From Hominenteromicrobium sp900549945 (lineage in GTDB: Bacteria; Bacillota; Clostridia; Oscillospirales; Acutalibacteraceae): 27,975 bases of DNA. The stretch's first letter is position 1; each line of letters starts with the position of its first letter. The notes under the pieces were generated by a model. It did not search any database. It was not told where the DNA came from and saw nothing but the letters and a program-made list of their open reading frames with translations. The stretch spans positions 1-27,975 of the forward strand of contig CABRNK010000028.1 in NCBI GenBank assembly GCA_902472305.1, read 5' to 3'. This document shows positions 6,937 through 15,430 of this stretch, piece by piece. The position numbers were made by a program, and so were the translations under genes.

Positions 6937-8824
6937 ATCCCCGCTGTTCGCGGTGTTTCGCACGCAGCTTTACAGCCAGCGCATGCTGCTGATCCTGTTC
7001 GGCGTCGTGCTGGCGCTGGTGCCGCTGGCTGTGGGGGTTATATCGCTGAATCCGAGCGACGTTACGTATTCGTATGATTATGGTGGAATCAATCATTATA
7101 TTGCCGCCCAGCGTCAGCTTATGACAGTATGCGGGCTGATACCGCTGCTCTGCTTTGCACTGGCGCTGGCTGTTGGCGAGTTCGGGTACCTGAATCAGCG
7201 GCGGAAGCTCGATTTTTACCACGCGATCCCGGTTCGCCGCAGCGATATGTTTTTGGGGCGCGCACTGCTGGCGTCGGTATCTTTGGTGCTTGGCGTTCTG
7301 CTCGTCGTACTTGGGCAGATTCTGATCGTGAACGTCCAATTTGTGACGATTTCGGTGGGCGGCGGCCGACTAGAGCAGGTCTATGCTGCGATCTGGAAGA
7401 ACGGCGTGTTCATGGTGTTTTCGGTGCTTGCGGCGTATTTCTTCGCGGTACTCGTCGTCGTCGCAGCAAAAAGTCTGTGGGAGGCGGCGTTCTCCCTCCT
7501 GCTGCTTTCGGCGGCGTATCCGCTCTCGGCGATGATCACCATCCGGATTGTCCAAAGTTCCATGATGTTCTACCGCTTGTCGGATGATCCCGTGATGCTG
7601 ACACTGTTTTCACCGTTTGCCACCGGCTTTGTGGCCTTGTTCAACAGTGCGTGGACAGCGCTGCCGGTTTGGGTGCTTCCCGTTCTGCTCCTGCAGGCGG
7701 CCGTGTGCGGCGTTCTCGGTTTTTGGGCGTTCTGCCGCAGGCCGAGCGAGCGTGCGGAAAGCGGCGCTTCGAAAGGCTTTCGCTGGGCCGTGCGCTTCTG
7801 CGCGTCGGCGGCCGGCGCGTTTGTCGGAAGCTACGGTCTGCTGTATTTTCTGGATGCGTACCCTGCCTTTTTGTTTGGCAGTGTGCTGGGCGCGGCTGCG
7901 GCGTGGGTGGCTCTGGAACTTTTATATGCACATTCGCTCCGCGGCCTTTTGAAAACGCTGTCTGCCGGTGCGGCGGGCTTTGCGGCCTTTGCCGCCGTCA
8001 ATGTGCTGATCGCATTCGGATTGATCGGCGGCATGACGCTGCCGACGATAGATCAAGTCGATGCGGTTGCGCTGCATGGGCAGATGGGCAGTTACCGCGA
8101 TACGCAGCGTGTGTTCCCGCGCCTTTCCGGATATCTGAATTTCTCGGATGAAAACGGCAGTCACAATGTACAGACCGCGTCGTTTGACACAGAGACGGTT
8201 GAGGAAACGTATGCGCTGCTGGAGGATATGATGGCGTACCAGCGCGAGGCGTATTTTCCATATCACCCGTCAGAGCGCGCAAGGGTGTATGAACGCTGCT
8301 GGTTTAGCACGGATACAAGCTGCTCCGTTTCTGTGACGCTCTATATGGCCGGCACAGAGCGGCGGTTTACGCTGGAGGATCTCGCGAACGAGCGGACCGA
8401 GGCGATCTGCAGGCGAGCGGAGGAAATTGCGTGCACGCCGCAGTATGTGGAAAATGACCCGAACCTCGCGTGGTTTGATGCGCTCGAGCGCATCGAGGGC
8501 GTAGCGGACGGGCAGCGCGTGCAGGCTGTGCCGACGGACGCGGAAATCGAACGGCTCCGCGAAGCGTATGAAATGGATGCCTTGACCGTGACGGACAGCT
8601 CGGCGGATACCGACGATCCTGAAGAGGAGCTGTACCTGTATTTTGATGAGGAAAAAGAAATCACGCTTCTGGGCGGCATCGTAGACTCCCATTATCCCGG
8701 CGAGGGCAGGAAGGGTACGCTGGCGTTGGAGGGGTATAAGGAAAACTCCGCTTTTGTGATAACGCCAAGCACCTATCCGAATACGGCGGCGGTGGTCGAG
8801 GAAATCTGTGCGGCGCACGGATGA
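6911..8824 (+). CDS. ABC transporter permease with large C-terminal soluble domain
   Basis: Membrane partner of the preceding ATPase, 637 residues. Start at 6911 overlaps the ATPase by 26 bases and has GGAGG nine bases upstream. Residues about 25-395 hold some eight to ten hydrophobic segments. The cytoplasmic loop DFYHAIPVRR (101-110) is a hallmark of YtrC/YtrD-type ABC-2 permeases. After residue 395 the remaining 240 residues are hydrophilic and acidic, probably an extracytoplasmic domain. This domain is absent from short ABC-2 permeases and is the distinctive part of the system. The gene ends the operon; a terminator follows at 8949-8987. Confidence 0.88.
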   Translation: MTSKKSYAKSPLFAVFRTQLYSQRMLLILFGVVLALVPLAVGVISLNPSDVTYSYDYGGINHYIAAQRQLMTVCGLIPLLCFALALAVGEFGYLNQRRKLDFYHAIPVRRSDMFLGRALLASVSLVLGVLLVVLGQILIVNVQFVTISVGGGRLEQVYAAIWKNGVFMVFSVLAAYFFAVLVVVAAKSLWEAAFSLLLLSAAYPLSAMITIRIVQSSMMFYRLSDDPVMLTLFSPFATGFVALFNSAWTALPVWVLPVLLLQAAVCGVLGFWAFCRRPSERAESGASKGFRWAVRFCASAAGAFVGSYGLLYFLDAYPAFLFGSVLGAAAAWVALELLYAHSLRGLLKTLSAGAAGFAAFAAVNVLIAFGLIGGMTLPTIDQVDAVALHGQMGSYRDTQRVFPRLSGYLNFSDENGSHNVQTASFDTETVEETYALLEDMMAYQREAYFPYHPSERARVYERCWFSTDTSCSVSVTLYMAGTERRFTLEDLANERTEAICRRAEEIACTPQYVENDPNLAWFDALERIEGVADGQRVQAVPTDAEIERLREAYEMDALTVTDSSADTDDPEEELYLYFDEEKEITLLGGIVDSHYPGEGRKGTLALEGYKENSAFVITPSTYPNTAAVVEEICAAHG

Positions 8825-8893
8825 TTCTCGCCGCACAGCCGAAAACAGCCGGCAAGGCTTTCGGGAACCAACCGAAAAAATTCACGCAGCACA

Positions 8894-8987
8894 CGCCGCC
8901 CCGGCAGGGCACAGACCTTGCCGGGGCGGCGTATGTCTTTATAAAAATAAGGACGTTTTTTTCTCTAAATCACGTCCTTGCTTTTTT
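8894..8987 (+). terminator. Terminator region after the ABC operon
   Basis: Two hairpins. The first (8894-8909 with 8916-8931, core CGCCGCCCCGGCA) is very stable but lacks a T tract. The second (AAGGACGT 8949-8956 with ACGTCCTT 8972-8979) is followed by GCTTTTTT (8980-8987), the likely true intrinsic terminator. The stretch 8825-8893 holds nothing recognisable. Confidence 0.8.
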
Positions 8988-9006
8988 GCTCCGGCCTTGG
9001 TATCCT
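8978..9006 (+). promoter_or_regulatory. Possible promoter of the GH78 gene
   Basis: TTGCTT (8978-8983), 17-base spacer, TATCCT (9001-9006). Each box matches only part of the consensus and the -35 box lies in the terminator of the previous operon. A short hairpin (CCGCCG 9024-9029 with CGGCGG 9038-9043) lies in the leader. Confidence 0.35.
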
Positions 9007-9079
9007 ATAGAAAATAGATAAAACCGCCGTGGAGGAGCGGCGGCTGTACGGCGTGAAAAGCCGGAAAGGATCGATCGAT

Positions 9080-11716
9080 ATGAAAATTCTGAGAATGAAA
9101 ACGAACCGCATCGTGAACCCGCTGGGCTTTGACCTGAAAACGCCCGTGGTCTCGTGGACGGTGGAGGAAACCGCGGCGAAAAAACAGCTTTGGGCGCGCG
9201 TGGAGGTCGCGGCAGACGAGGACTTTTCCACAATCCTTTTTGACACGGGGGAAAGCCGCACGGCGTCGTCGCTCGGCGTGCCGGTGGATATCGCGCTTTC
9301 GCCCCGCACGCGCTATTTCTGGCGCGTCACGGTCTGCGGCGACAACGGCGAGCGCGCGGTGAGCGATACCGCGTGGTTTGAGACCGCGAAGCTCGGCGAG
9401 CCGTTTGCCGGCGAGCGCATTTCACCGTGCCTGCCCGCCGACACGGCCCCGTATATGCGCCGCGCGTTTCAGGTGGAGGGCGAGGTGCTTTCCGCCCGCG
9501 CGTACTTCACGGGCCTCGGCATCTACGAGCTGTACGTGAACGGCGAAAAGGCCGGCGACGAATACTTCGCGCCCGGCTGCACCGCCTACGACCGCTGGAT
9601 CCAGTACCAGACCTACGACGTGACCGACCTCGTGAAAAGCGGCGAGAACGTCGTCGGCGCGGTCATCGGCAACGGCTGGGCCAAGGGCCGCTTCGGCTTC
9701 GACGGCAAGGCCGGCTGCTATGAGACGAACGACCCCGGCAGCCCGCACAACATTTTCACGGACGAATACCTGCTGCTCGGTGAGCTGCACATCACGACCG
9801 ACAGGGGCGAAACCGTGGTCGTCACGGACGAGCGCTGGCAGTCGGCGCCCGCACCGCTCACGTTCGGCAGCATCTACGACGGCGAGCGCTGTGACGCGCG
9901 GCTCGAGATTGAGAACTGGGCGTCGCCGGCCTGTACGTTCGACGGCTGGCAGCCGGTGAAGATCAACGCGGAAACGCGCCTCGGCAGCCTCACGGCGCGC
10001 CTCTCGCTGCCGGTCAAGGCGAAGCACATCCTCACGCCGAAGGTTGTGCAGACGCCGAAAAACGAGCTGGTGCTCGACCTCGGCCAGAACATCACGGGCT
10101 GGCTGACCTTCACGGCGGACCTGCCCGCCGGCACCGAGCTGCGCCTGCAGTTCGGCGAGCTTTTGCAGGACGGCTGCTTCTACCGCGACAACATGCGCTC
10201 CGCGCTGTGCGAATACCGCTATATCTCGAGCGGCAGAAAAGCGTTCGTGCGGCCGGTCGCGACGTTCTACGGCTTTCGCTTCGTGAAGTTTTCGGGCGTC
10301 GATTCGTTCGACGGCATTGAAAACATTGAGGGCTGGGCGCTGTACTCCGACCTTGAACAGACCGGCGAGATCGTCACCGCGAACGAAAAGGTCAACCGCC
10401 TGTACCTGAACTCGGTCTGGAGCCAGCGCGACAATTTCCTCGACGTGCCGACCGACTGCCCGCAGCGCGACGAGCGCATGGGCTGGACCGGCGACGCGCA
10501 GGCGTTCTGCCCCACGGCGAACTACAACATGGACTGCGCCGCGTTCTATGAAAAATACAGCCGCGACCTGCTCGAGGAGCAGAAGCTCGCGGACGGTAAG
10601 GTGCCGGACGTCGCGCCGCTGATGGTCAGCCGCCGGGCGGATGAGCAGCACCCGATGCTTTCTTCGGGCGGCGGGCACTGCGGCTGGGCGGACGCCGCGG
10701 CGATCGTGCCGTGGGAGACGTACCTCGCGACCGGCAACAGAGCGACGCTCGAAAACGGCTACGAGAGCATGAAGCTCTGGGCCGACTGGATCTACCGCTA
10801 CGACGAGGCGCACGGCGGGGCGCGCCTGTGGCCCGGCATTGAATTCCACTTCGCGGACTGGCTCGCGCTCGACGGCCCGGAATCCGGCTTCAACCCGGAA
10901 TCCGTCATGGGCGGCACGGATGTGACGTTCCTCTGCTCCGCGTACTACTATAAATCGACGGTGTGTGTCGCGAACGCGGCCCGCGCGCTCGGCAAAACCG
11001 CCGACTACGCCGTGTACAGCAGGCGCGCCGATGAAATCCGCGATGCGATCCGACGCGAATACTACACGCCGGGCGGCCTGTGCGCCGCAGCAACGCAGAC
11101 AGGCAACGCCGTGTCGCTTGATTTCGGCCTCGCGCCGTCCTTCGCGCGCGAGAAGATTACGGCGAGCCTGCGCGCACTGCTGAAGGCCGCCAACATGCAC
11201 CTGAAAACCGGCTTCCTCGGCACGCCCTCGCTCTGCCGCGCGCTCTCCGACAACGGCGCGAATGAGGACGCCTACACGCTGTTCCTGAACGAGGACCTCC
11301 CGAGCTGGCTCTATGAGGTCAACATGGGTGCGACGACGATCTGGGAGCGCTGGAACTCTGTTAACCCCGACGGGAAGATCAGCGGTATCGGCATGAACTC
11401 GATGAACCACTACGCCTACGGCGCGGTGTTCGAGTGGGTGTACAAGAACGTCTGCGGTCTGAACCCGGTCGCGGAATGCCCGGGTTTCAAGCGCGCCGTG
11501 CTGCGCCCGCAGCCGGATAAACGCCTCGGCGCGGCGAAGGCGATGGTCAACACCGCCGCGGGCTACTACGAGAGCGGCTGGAAATACGACGGCGACGCGG
11601 TTACTTACACGTTCACCGTGCCGTTCGACGCGGAGGCCGAGGTCCTTCTCACCGGCAGGGACGGGGAGACCGTGCGCAAGACGCTGTGCGCCGGCACGCA
11701 TACTTTTACGCTTTGA
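9080..11716 (+). CDS. Alpha-L-rhamnosidase, glycoside hydrolase family 78
   Basis: Hydrolyses terminal alpha-L-rhamnose from glycosides or pectin-like chains, 878 residues. N-terminal beta-sandwich domains (about 1-340) precede the (alpha/alpha)6 catalytic domain (about 350-780) and a C-terminal beta domain. The family signature DCPQRDERMGWTGDAQ contains D459 and the probable general acid E465. The second catalytic signature, GATTIWERW, places the likely general base at E756. There is no signal peptide, so it should act inside the cell on imported oligosaccharides. Start at 9080 is chosen from GGAAAGGA nine bases upstream and from family similarity; an in-frame GTG at 9053 is possible but less likely. 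No transporter or regulator adjoins it. Confidence 0.95.
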   Translation: MKILRMKTNRIVNPLGFDLKTPVVSWTVEETAAKKQLWARVEVAADEDFSTILFDTGESRTASSLGVPVDIALSPRTRYFWRVTVCGDNGERAVSDTAWFETAKLGEPFAGERISPCLPADTAPYMRRAFQVEGEVLSARAYFTGLGIYELYVNGEKAGDEYFAPGCTAYDRWIQYQTYDVTDLVKSGENVVGAVIGNGWAKGRFGFDGKAGCYETNDPGSPHNIFTDEYLLLGELHITTDRGETVVVTDERWQSAPAPLTFGSIYDGERCDARLEIENWASPACTFDGWQPVKINAETRLGSLTARLSLPVKAKHILTPKVVQTPKNELVLDLGQNITGWLTFTADLPAGTELRLQFGELLQDGCFYRDNMRSALCEYRYISSGRKAFVRPVATFYGFRFVKFSGVDSFDGIENIEGWALYSDLEQTGEIVTANEKVNRLYLNSVWSQRDNFLDVPTDCPQRDERMGWTGDAQAFCPTANYNMDCAAFYEKYSRDLLEEQKLADGKVPDVAPLMVSRRADEQHPMLSSGGGHCGWADAAAIVPWETYLATGNRATLENGYESMKLWADWIYRYDEAHGGARLWPGIEFHFADWLALDGPESGFNPESVMGGTDVTFLCSAYYYKSTVCVANAARALGKTADYAVYSRRADEIRDAIRREYYTPGGLCAAATQTGNAVSLDFGLAPSFAREKITASLRALLKAANMHLKTGFLGTPSLCRALSDNGANEDAYTLFLNEDLPSWLYEVNMGATTIWERWNSVNPDGKISGIGMNSMNHYAYGAVFEWVYKNVCGLNPVAECPGFKRAVLRPQPDKRLGAAKAMVNTAAGYYESGWKYDGDAVTYTFTVPFDAEAEVLLTGRDGETVRKTLCAGTHTFTL

Positions 11717-11729
11717 TCCGATAGAAAGG

Positions 11730-11772
11730 GCCGGGACCGGTGCTGTTTAAAGCGGCGCTGGCCCCGGCTTTT
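11730..11772 (+). terminator. Terminator after GH78 gene
   Basis: GCCGGG (11730-11735) pairs with CCCGGC (11763-11768) around inner GGTGC/GCGCT pairing, followed by TTTT. The following bases to about 11890 contain only a doubtful -10 box (TATGCT, 11849-11854). Confidence 0.75.
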
Positions 11773-11890
11773 CTGCGGTTTTGCCGGATATGTCGGAATC
11801 GCGATAGGAAACGTCAAAATCACGGTAGAAGCTGCGCTGAATTTCGTGTATGCTGAATAAAGAAAGCATCGAAAGCTGGGGGAGGCGTTC

Positions 11891-11973
11891 GTGTAAAAAA
11901 TACTTTTTCACACACGATTTGTGCCTTTGCCGCGACGAGCAAAGCGGCAGTCGGCTTCGCCGACCGGCACAAA
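11891..11973 (+). promoter_or_regulatory. Structured leader: hairpin plus three-way junction
   Basis: Directly before the next gene, GTGT-AAAAA pairs with TTTTT-ACAC (11891-11913, one mismatch). Then an outer stem TTTGTGCC (11918-11925) pairs perfectly with GGCACAAA (11966-11973). It encloses two side stems, TGCCGC/GCGGCA (11928-11933 with 11944-11949) and GTCGGC/GCCGAC (11950-11955 with 11959-11964). The ribosome binding site follows at once. I do not recognise it as a known riboswitch. It could be a regulatory RNA fold or a REP-like repeat. Confidence 0.5.
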
Positions 11974-11994
11974 AAATAAGGAATGGTGATTTCT

Positions 11995-13212
11995 ATGAAA
12001 ATCGAAGAACTGCTGCCGGAAAACCGGCATGAAATCTGCACGACGGAGCGGCTCAAAAAGCGGCTTCTGGCGCTCGCCGCGGACATCCGCGAAAAGGGCG
12101 TCCGGTTTCACAACGGGCGGCTCGTTGTCACAGGCTACGCGTACCACGAGCTGTACGACTGGGACATGTATTTTGAAAACCTGTTCCTTTCGTACCTCGG
12201 CTGCGCCGATTTCTGCCGCAATAACGTCGAGATGTTCCTCGACGAGCAGCACGAATCCGGCTTTATCGCGCGCACGATGGGCATCTGCTACCCGAAGCCG
12301 CGCCACCACTTTAAGCCCTTTCTCGCGCAGACGGCGCTGCTCGGCTGCCGGCAGACGGGGGACTGCCGCTGGCTCGACGGCAAATATTACGAAAAGCTCA
12401 AAAAATACCTCGATTACTGGTTTTGGCACTGCGACAGCGATAAGAACGGCCTGTGTTTCTGGGATGGCTCCGACCACAGCGGCATGGACAATCAGGCGCT
12501 GCGCCTCGGCTACGACGGCGTGATGGAGTTTGAGGGCGTCGATTTGAACGTCTACCTCGTGCGGGAGCTGCGTGCGATGGCGCAGCTTGCGCTGGAACTC
12601 GGCAAAGCGGAGGATGCGGCATCGTTTTCGGCGCACGCCAAACGGCTTGCGGCGCTGATCGACGCGGTGTTCTGGGATGAGGAAACGGGCTTTTACTACG
12701 ACCGCAGCGAAAGGACCGGCGAGCTGAACCGCGTCAAGTGTATTTCGGGCCTTCTGCCGCTTTGGCTCGGCACGATCCCGGCGGTTCGCGCCGAGCGGCT
12801 CGTGCGCGAGCATCTCTTGAACCCCGAGGAATTTTGGCTGCCGTACCCGGCCGCCACATGGGCGAAGAACGAAAAAGGGTACTATCAGGAGCGCCGCGGC
12901 GGCGAATGCACATGGATGGGCGCAACGTGGATTCCCACGAATTACATGGTGATGCACGGCCTGATGCTCCACGGCTACCGGGCGGAGGCCGAAGCGCTTG
13001 CCGAAAAAACCTTCGACATGGTGCTGCGGGAGACGACCACACGCGAATACTACAACGGCGAAACGGGCGCGGGGCAGGGCATGTGCCCGTTCTGGGGCTG
13101 GAGCGCGCTCGGCTACGTGATGGCGGCCGAGGCCAAAACCGGCTACGACCCGGCGGATCCGCTCCGCCGCGCGTTCGAGACGCTCGACCTGCCGGGCCTC
13201 GAGATCCTGTAA
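11995..13212 (+). CDS. Trehalase/MGH1-like (alpha/alpha)6 glycoside hydrolase
   Basis: Cytoplasmic glycosidase-like protein of 405 residues with no signal peptide. Clan GH-G features (GH37/GH63, mannosylglycerate-hydrolase-like) are visible: YDWDMYFENLF (54-64), FLDEQHESGFIARTMG, GSDHSGMDNQ (158-167) with D165 as the likely general acid, and REYYNGETGAG...PFWGWSALGY near the C-terminus, where E351 or E356 may be the base. The substrate cannot be read from the sequence; an alpha-glucoside or alpha-mannoside is likely. The start at 11995 has GGTGAT five bases upstream. ATG 11983 is in frame but sits on the ribosome binding site. It follows the rhamnosidase but has its own leader and terminator. 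Confidence 0.85.
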   Translation: MKIEELLPENRHEICTTERLKKRLLALAADIREKGVRFHNGRLVVTGYAYHELYDWDMYFENLFLSYLGCADFCRNNVEMFLDEQHESGFIARTMGICYPKPRHHFKPFLAQTALLGCRQTGDCRWLDGKYYEKLKKYLDYWFWHCDSDKNGLCFWDGSDHSGMDNQALRLGYDGVMEFEGVDLNVYLVRELRAMAQLALELGKAEDAASFSAHAKRLAALIDAVFWDEETGFYYDRSERTGELNRVKCISGLLPLWLGTIPAVRAERLVREHLLNPEEFWLPYPAATWAKNEKGYYQERRGGECTWMGATWIPTNYMVMHGLMLHGYRAEAEALAEKTFDMVLRETTTREYYNGETGAGQGMCPFWGWSALGYVMAAEAKTGYDPADPLRRAFETLDLPGLEIL

Positions 13213-13220
13213 ACGAAAAT

Positions 13221-13269
13221 ACCGCCGCCCGACCGGCTGCTTTAAGCCCGGTCGGGCGGCGGTGTTTTT
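13221..13269 (+). terminator. Terminator after the MGH1-like gene
   Basis: Perfect 16-pair stem (13221-13236 with 13248-13263) followed by GTTTTT. The following A+T-richer stretch to 13398 contains only an imperfect leftward structure: ATAAGCAG (13335-13342) and CTGCTTAT (13382-13389) with a small inner hairpin, possibly the methyltransferase terminator. Confidence 0.9.
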
Positions 13270-13398
13270 ATGAATAATATGACCGATTAACGGGAATGGC
13301 AGCGAAAAGCGTGTTGTATCTTCTCGGATGTGTTTATAAGCAGCACCGCAAAGCGGCTTAAAATTTTTGTATCACCATGTATCTGCTTATCTATGCCG

Positions 13399-14328
13399 TT
13401 AAATCTCGCCTTTCGCAAATAAATTGTCCTTTCCCATGCCGCACACATAGGGATTAGAATCATATTTGTGGCAAAAATCCAAGAAGTCCATCCGTTGTTT
13501 TGGATCGTTCATAATCTTTACAAGCAATTCATTGGGAATCGTTCTGGCGTATGCGCCCGGTCCGGCCAGTTTTACATTTTTTACGCCGTTTTTCACGAGC
13601 AGCCGCTCCAATTCATTCGGCATAAAGGTATAAGTTATGCACCACGGCGTACCGCCGCGCTCATACTCAGCAATTTCTTCAGCACCGCCCATAAGCCCAT
13701 CTGACAATAGCTTTTCGGCCTGTGTTTTATCGAATGAAAAAGCATCTATCATATTTGACTGATTCAAGATGCACCATTGAACCCAAGGATCGCTGCAATC
13801 CTTATCCAGTATAAATTGATTTTTCTGTACAGGATTTGAAAGATACGGCAGATAGCCTAATCGACTGGATACGCTTATCATGATACGCTTTTTGGCAATG
13901 CGTACAAGCTCGGAGATAACATGTTCCTGATTTGGATACGTGTAAGAAATCGGTGCGTCAAATGACAGGACTAAATCAAAAGCCTTTGCATGGTAAGTAG
14001 ACAAATCCTCAAGCGCACCTTTGACGAATGTTATTCTGTCTGAAACGCCCGCTTCCTTCGCTAATTCCTTTGCCTTATCGATCATGGGCTGAGAAATATC
14101 AAAATGCGTTACTTTGCAGCCCTGCTTTGCAAGTAAGATGGAAAATCTACCGCAGCCCGCACCGCCGTCAAAAACAGTTTCTATGCCGTCGAGATTGGCG
14201 AGCAATTCTTTTTCGATATGGCTCTTCTGAACGATATCGTCAATAAATGTTGTTTCACGACGGCTTTCCAATTCCCCCTTATCCCTGAGATTCCACATGC
14301 GTTCGGATATTTTGCGGCTGTATTCCAT
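13399..14328 (-). CDS. Class I SAM-dependent methyltransferase
   Basis: 309-residue Rossmann-fold methyltransferase. SAM-binding motif I is VFDGGAGCGRFS (52-63), the acidic end of strand 2 is D77 (HFDIS), and the motif II/III region FDLVLSFDAPISY follows. The substrate is unknown; the C-terminal half, with DKTQAEKLLSDG and TPWCITYTFMPNELERLL, resembles small-molecule or polyketide-type methyltransferases more than RNA ones. AGGGG lies seven bases before the ATG. The promoter is weak (TTGCAT at 14396-14391, 17 bases, TAACTG). Its A+T content is plainly higher than that of its neighbours and codon choice is different (many AAA, TTT, ATA-type codons), which suggests recent acquisition. No mobile-element genes flank it. 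Confidence 0.88.
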   Translation of the reverse strand: MEYSRKISERMWNLRDKGELESRRETTFIDDIVQKSHIEKELLANLDGIETVFDGGAGCGRFSILLAKQGCKVTHFDISQPMIDKAKELAKEAGVSDRITFVKGALEDLSTYHAKAFDLVLSFDAPISYTYPNQEHVISELVRIAKKRIMISVSSRLGYLPYLSNPVQKNQFILDKDCSDPWVQWCILNQSNMIDAFSFDKTQAEKLLSDGLMGGAEEIAEYERGGTPWCITYTFMPNELERLLVKNGVKNVKLAGPGAYARTIPNELLVKIMNDPKQRMDFLDFCHKYDSNPYVCGMGKDNLFAKGEI

Positions 14329-14419
14329 CTTACACCCCTGAATTTATGAGAGTTTTGTGCTCTTATGCAGTTACCATATTTGCTTGTTTAATGCAAGCGG
14401 TCCCAAGCAGAATGTCCGC

Positions 14420-15430
14420 TTAGCCGAGGTCGATTGCGCGCTGGGCGCGGGCGTTCAGCTCCATGCCGGCGGTGTGACCGGCAAGGTATTCGTAGTACGC
14501 CTGCGCGCCGATCATCGCGGCGTTGTCGCCGGTCAGCGAGAGGTCGGGCATGAAGAGCGTGCGGCCCGTGCGCGCGCATTCCGCCTCGAGGCGGCGGCGC
14601 AGGAGCCGGTTTGCCGAAACGCCGCCCGCGATGACGAGCTTCTGGTGACCGGTTTCGTCGGCGGCGCGCAGGAAGTTTTTCACAAGGCAGTCGACGACCG
14701 CCTTGCGGTACGAGGCGGCGAGGTCGGCCGTGCTGATCGTCTCGCCCTTCTGCTTTGCGTTGTGCAGGATGTTGATGACGGCGGTCTTGAGGCCCGAGAA
14801 GCTGAAATCGAGCGGCGCGCCGTCCACCGTGGGGCGCGGCAGCCTGAAAGCACGGTCGTCGCCGGATTCGGCGAGCCGGTCGAGGTGGATGCCGCCGGGG
14901 TAGGGCATGCCCATCGCACGGGCGGCCTTGTCGAACGCCTCGCCTGCCGCGTCGTCGCGCGTTTTGCCGAGGACGCGCAGGTCGGTGTAGCTCGAAACCT
15001 CGATGATGTGCGAATGCCCGCCCGAGACGACGAGGCAGAGGAACGGCGGCTCTAGCACTGGGTTCGTGATGTAGTTTGAGGCGATGTGCCCGCGCAGGTG
15101 GTGCACCGGGATCAGCGGCAGATTCGCCGAAAGCGAGAGCCCCTTTGCGAAGTTCACGCCGACGAGCAGCGCGCCGATCAGGCCCGGTGCGTAGGTGACG
15201 GCCACGGCGTCGACCTCATTCAGCGTGAGACCGGCCTGTGCGAGCGCCTCGCGCACGACGCCGACGATCGATTCGCTGTGGCGGCGCGAGGCGATCTCGG
15301 GCACAACGCCGCCGTACAGCTTGTGCTCCTCCACCTGCGTCGCGATGACGCTCGAGAGCACACGGCGGCCGTTTTCGACGACGGCGGCCGCGGTTTCGTC
15401 ACAGGAGCTTTCAATGGCTAAAATTTTCAT
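14420..15430 (-). CDS. tsaD: tRNA N6-adenosine threonylcarbamoyltransferase
   Basis: Transfers the threonylcarbamoyl group to A37 of ANN-decoding tRNAs with TsaB/TsaE; 336 residues, normal length. The ASKHA-fold start MKILAIESSCDETAAAV, the metal ligands H111 and H115 in HHLRGH, and a C-terminal SLTGDNAAMIGAQAYYEY motif are present. The start at 15430 is fixed by family similarity and by ATGA overlap with the kinase-like gene upstream, with GGAGG 13 bases before it. The pair is transcribed from the promoter at 16074-16102. No good terminator follows; a stem without T residues spans 14395-14421. Confidence 0.97.
   Translation of the reverse strand: MKILAIESSCDETAAAVVENGRRVLSSVIATQVEEHKLYGGVVPEIASRRHSESIVGVVREALAQAGLTLNEVDAVAVTYAPGLIGALLVGVNFAKGLSLSANLPLIPVHHLRGHIASNYITNPVLEPPFLCLVVSGGHSHIIEVSSYTDLRVLGKTRDDAAGEAFDKAARAMGMPYPGGIHLDRLAESGDDRAFRLPRPTVDGAPLDFSFSGLKTAVINILHNAKQKGETISTADLAASYRKAVVDCLVKNFLRAADETGHQKLVIAGGVSANRLLRRRLEAECARTGRTLFMPDLSLTGDNAAMIGAQAYYEYLAGHTAGMELNARAQRAIDLG

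Noticed and set aside
9422..11701. Long leftward open frame (759 codons) opposite the GH78 gene
   Set aside because: Same antisense artefact; no ribosome binding site, no recognisable domain, and the rhamnosidase on the plus strand has complete catalytic signatures.
13348..14400. Similar GCAAAGCGG / GCAAGCGG motifs on both sides of the methyltransferase as insertion-site repeats
   Set aside because: They differ by an insertion, are only eight or nine bases long and are not at matching distances, so chance is likely.
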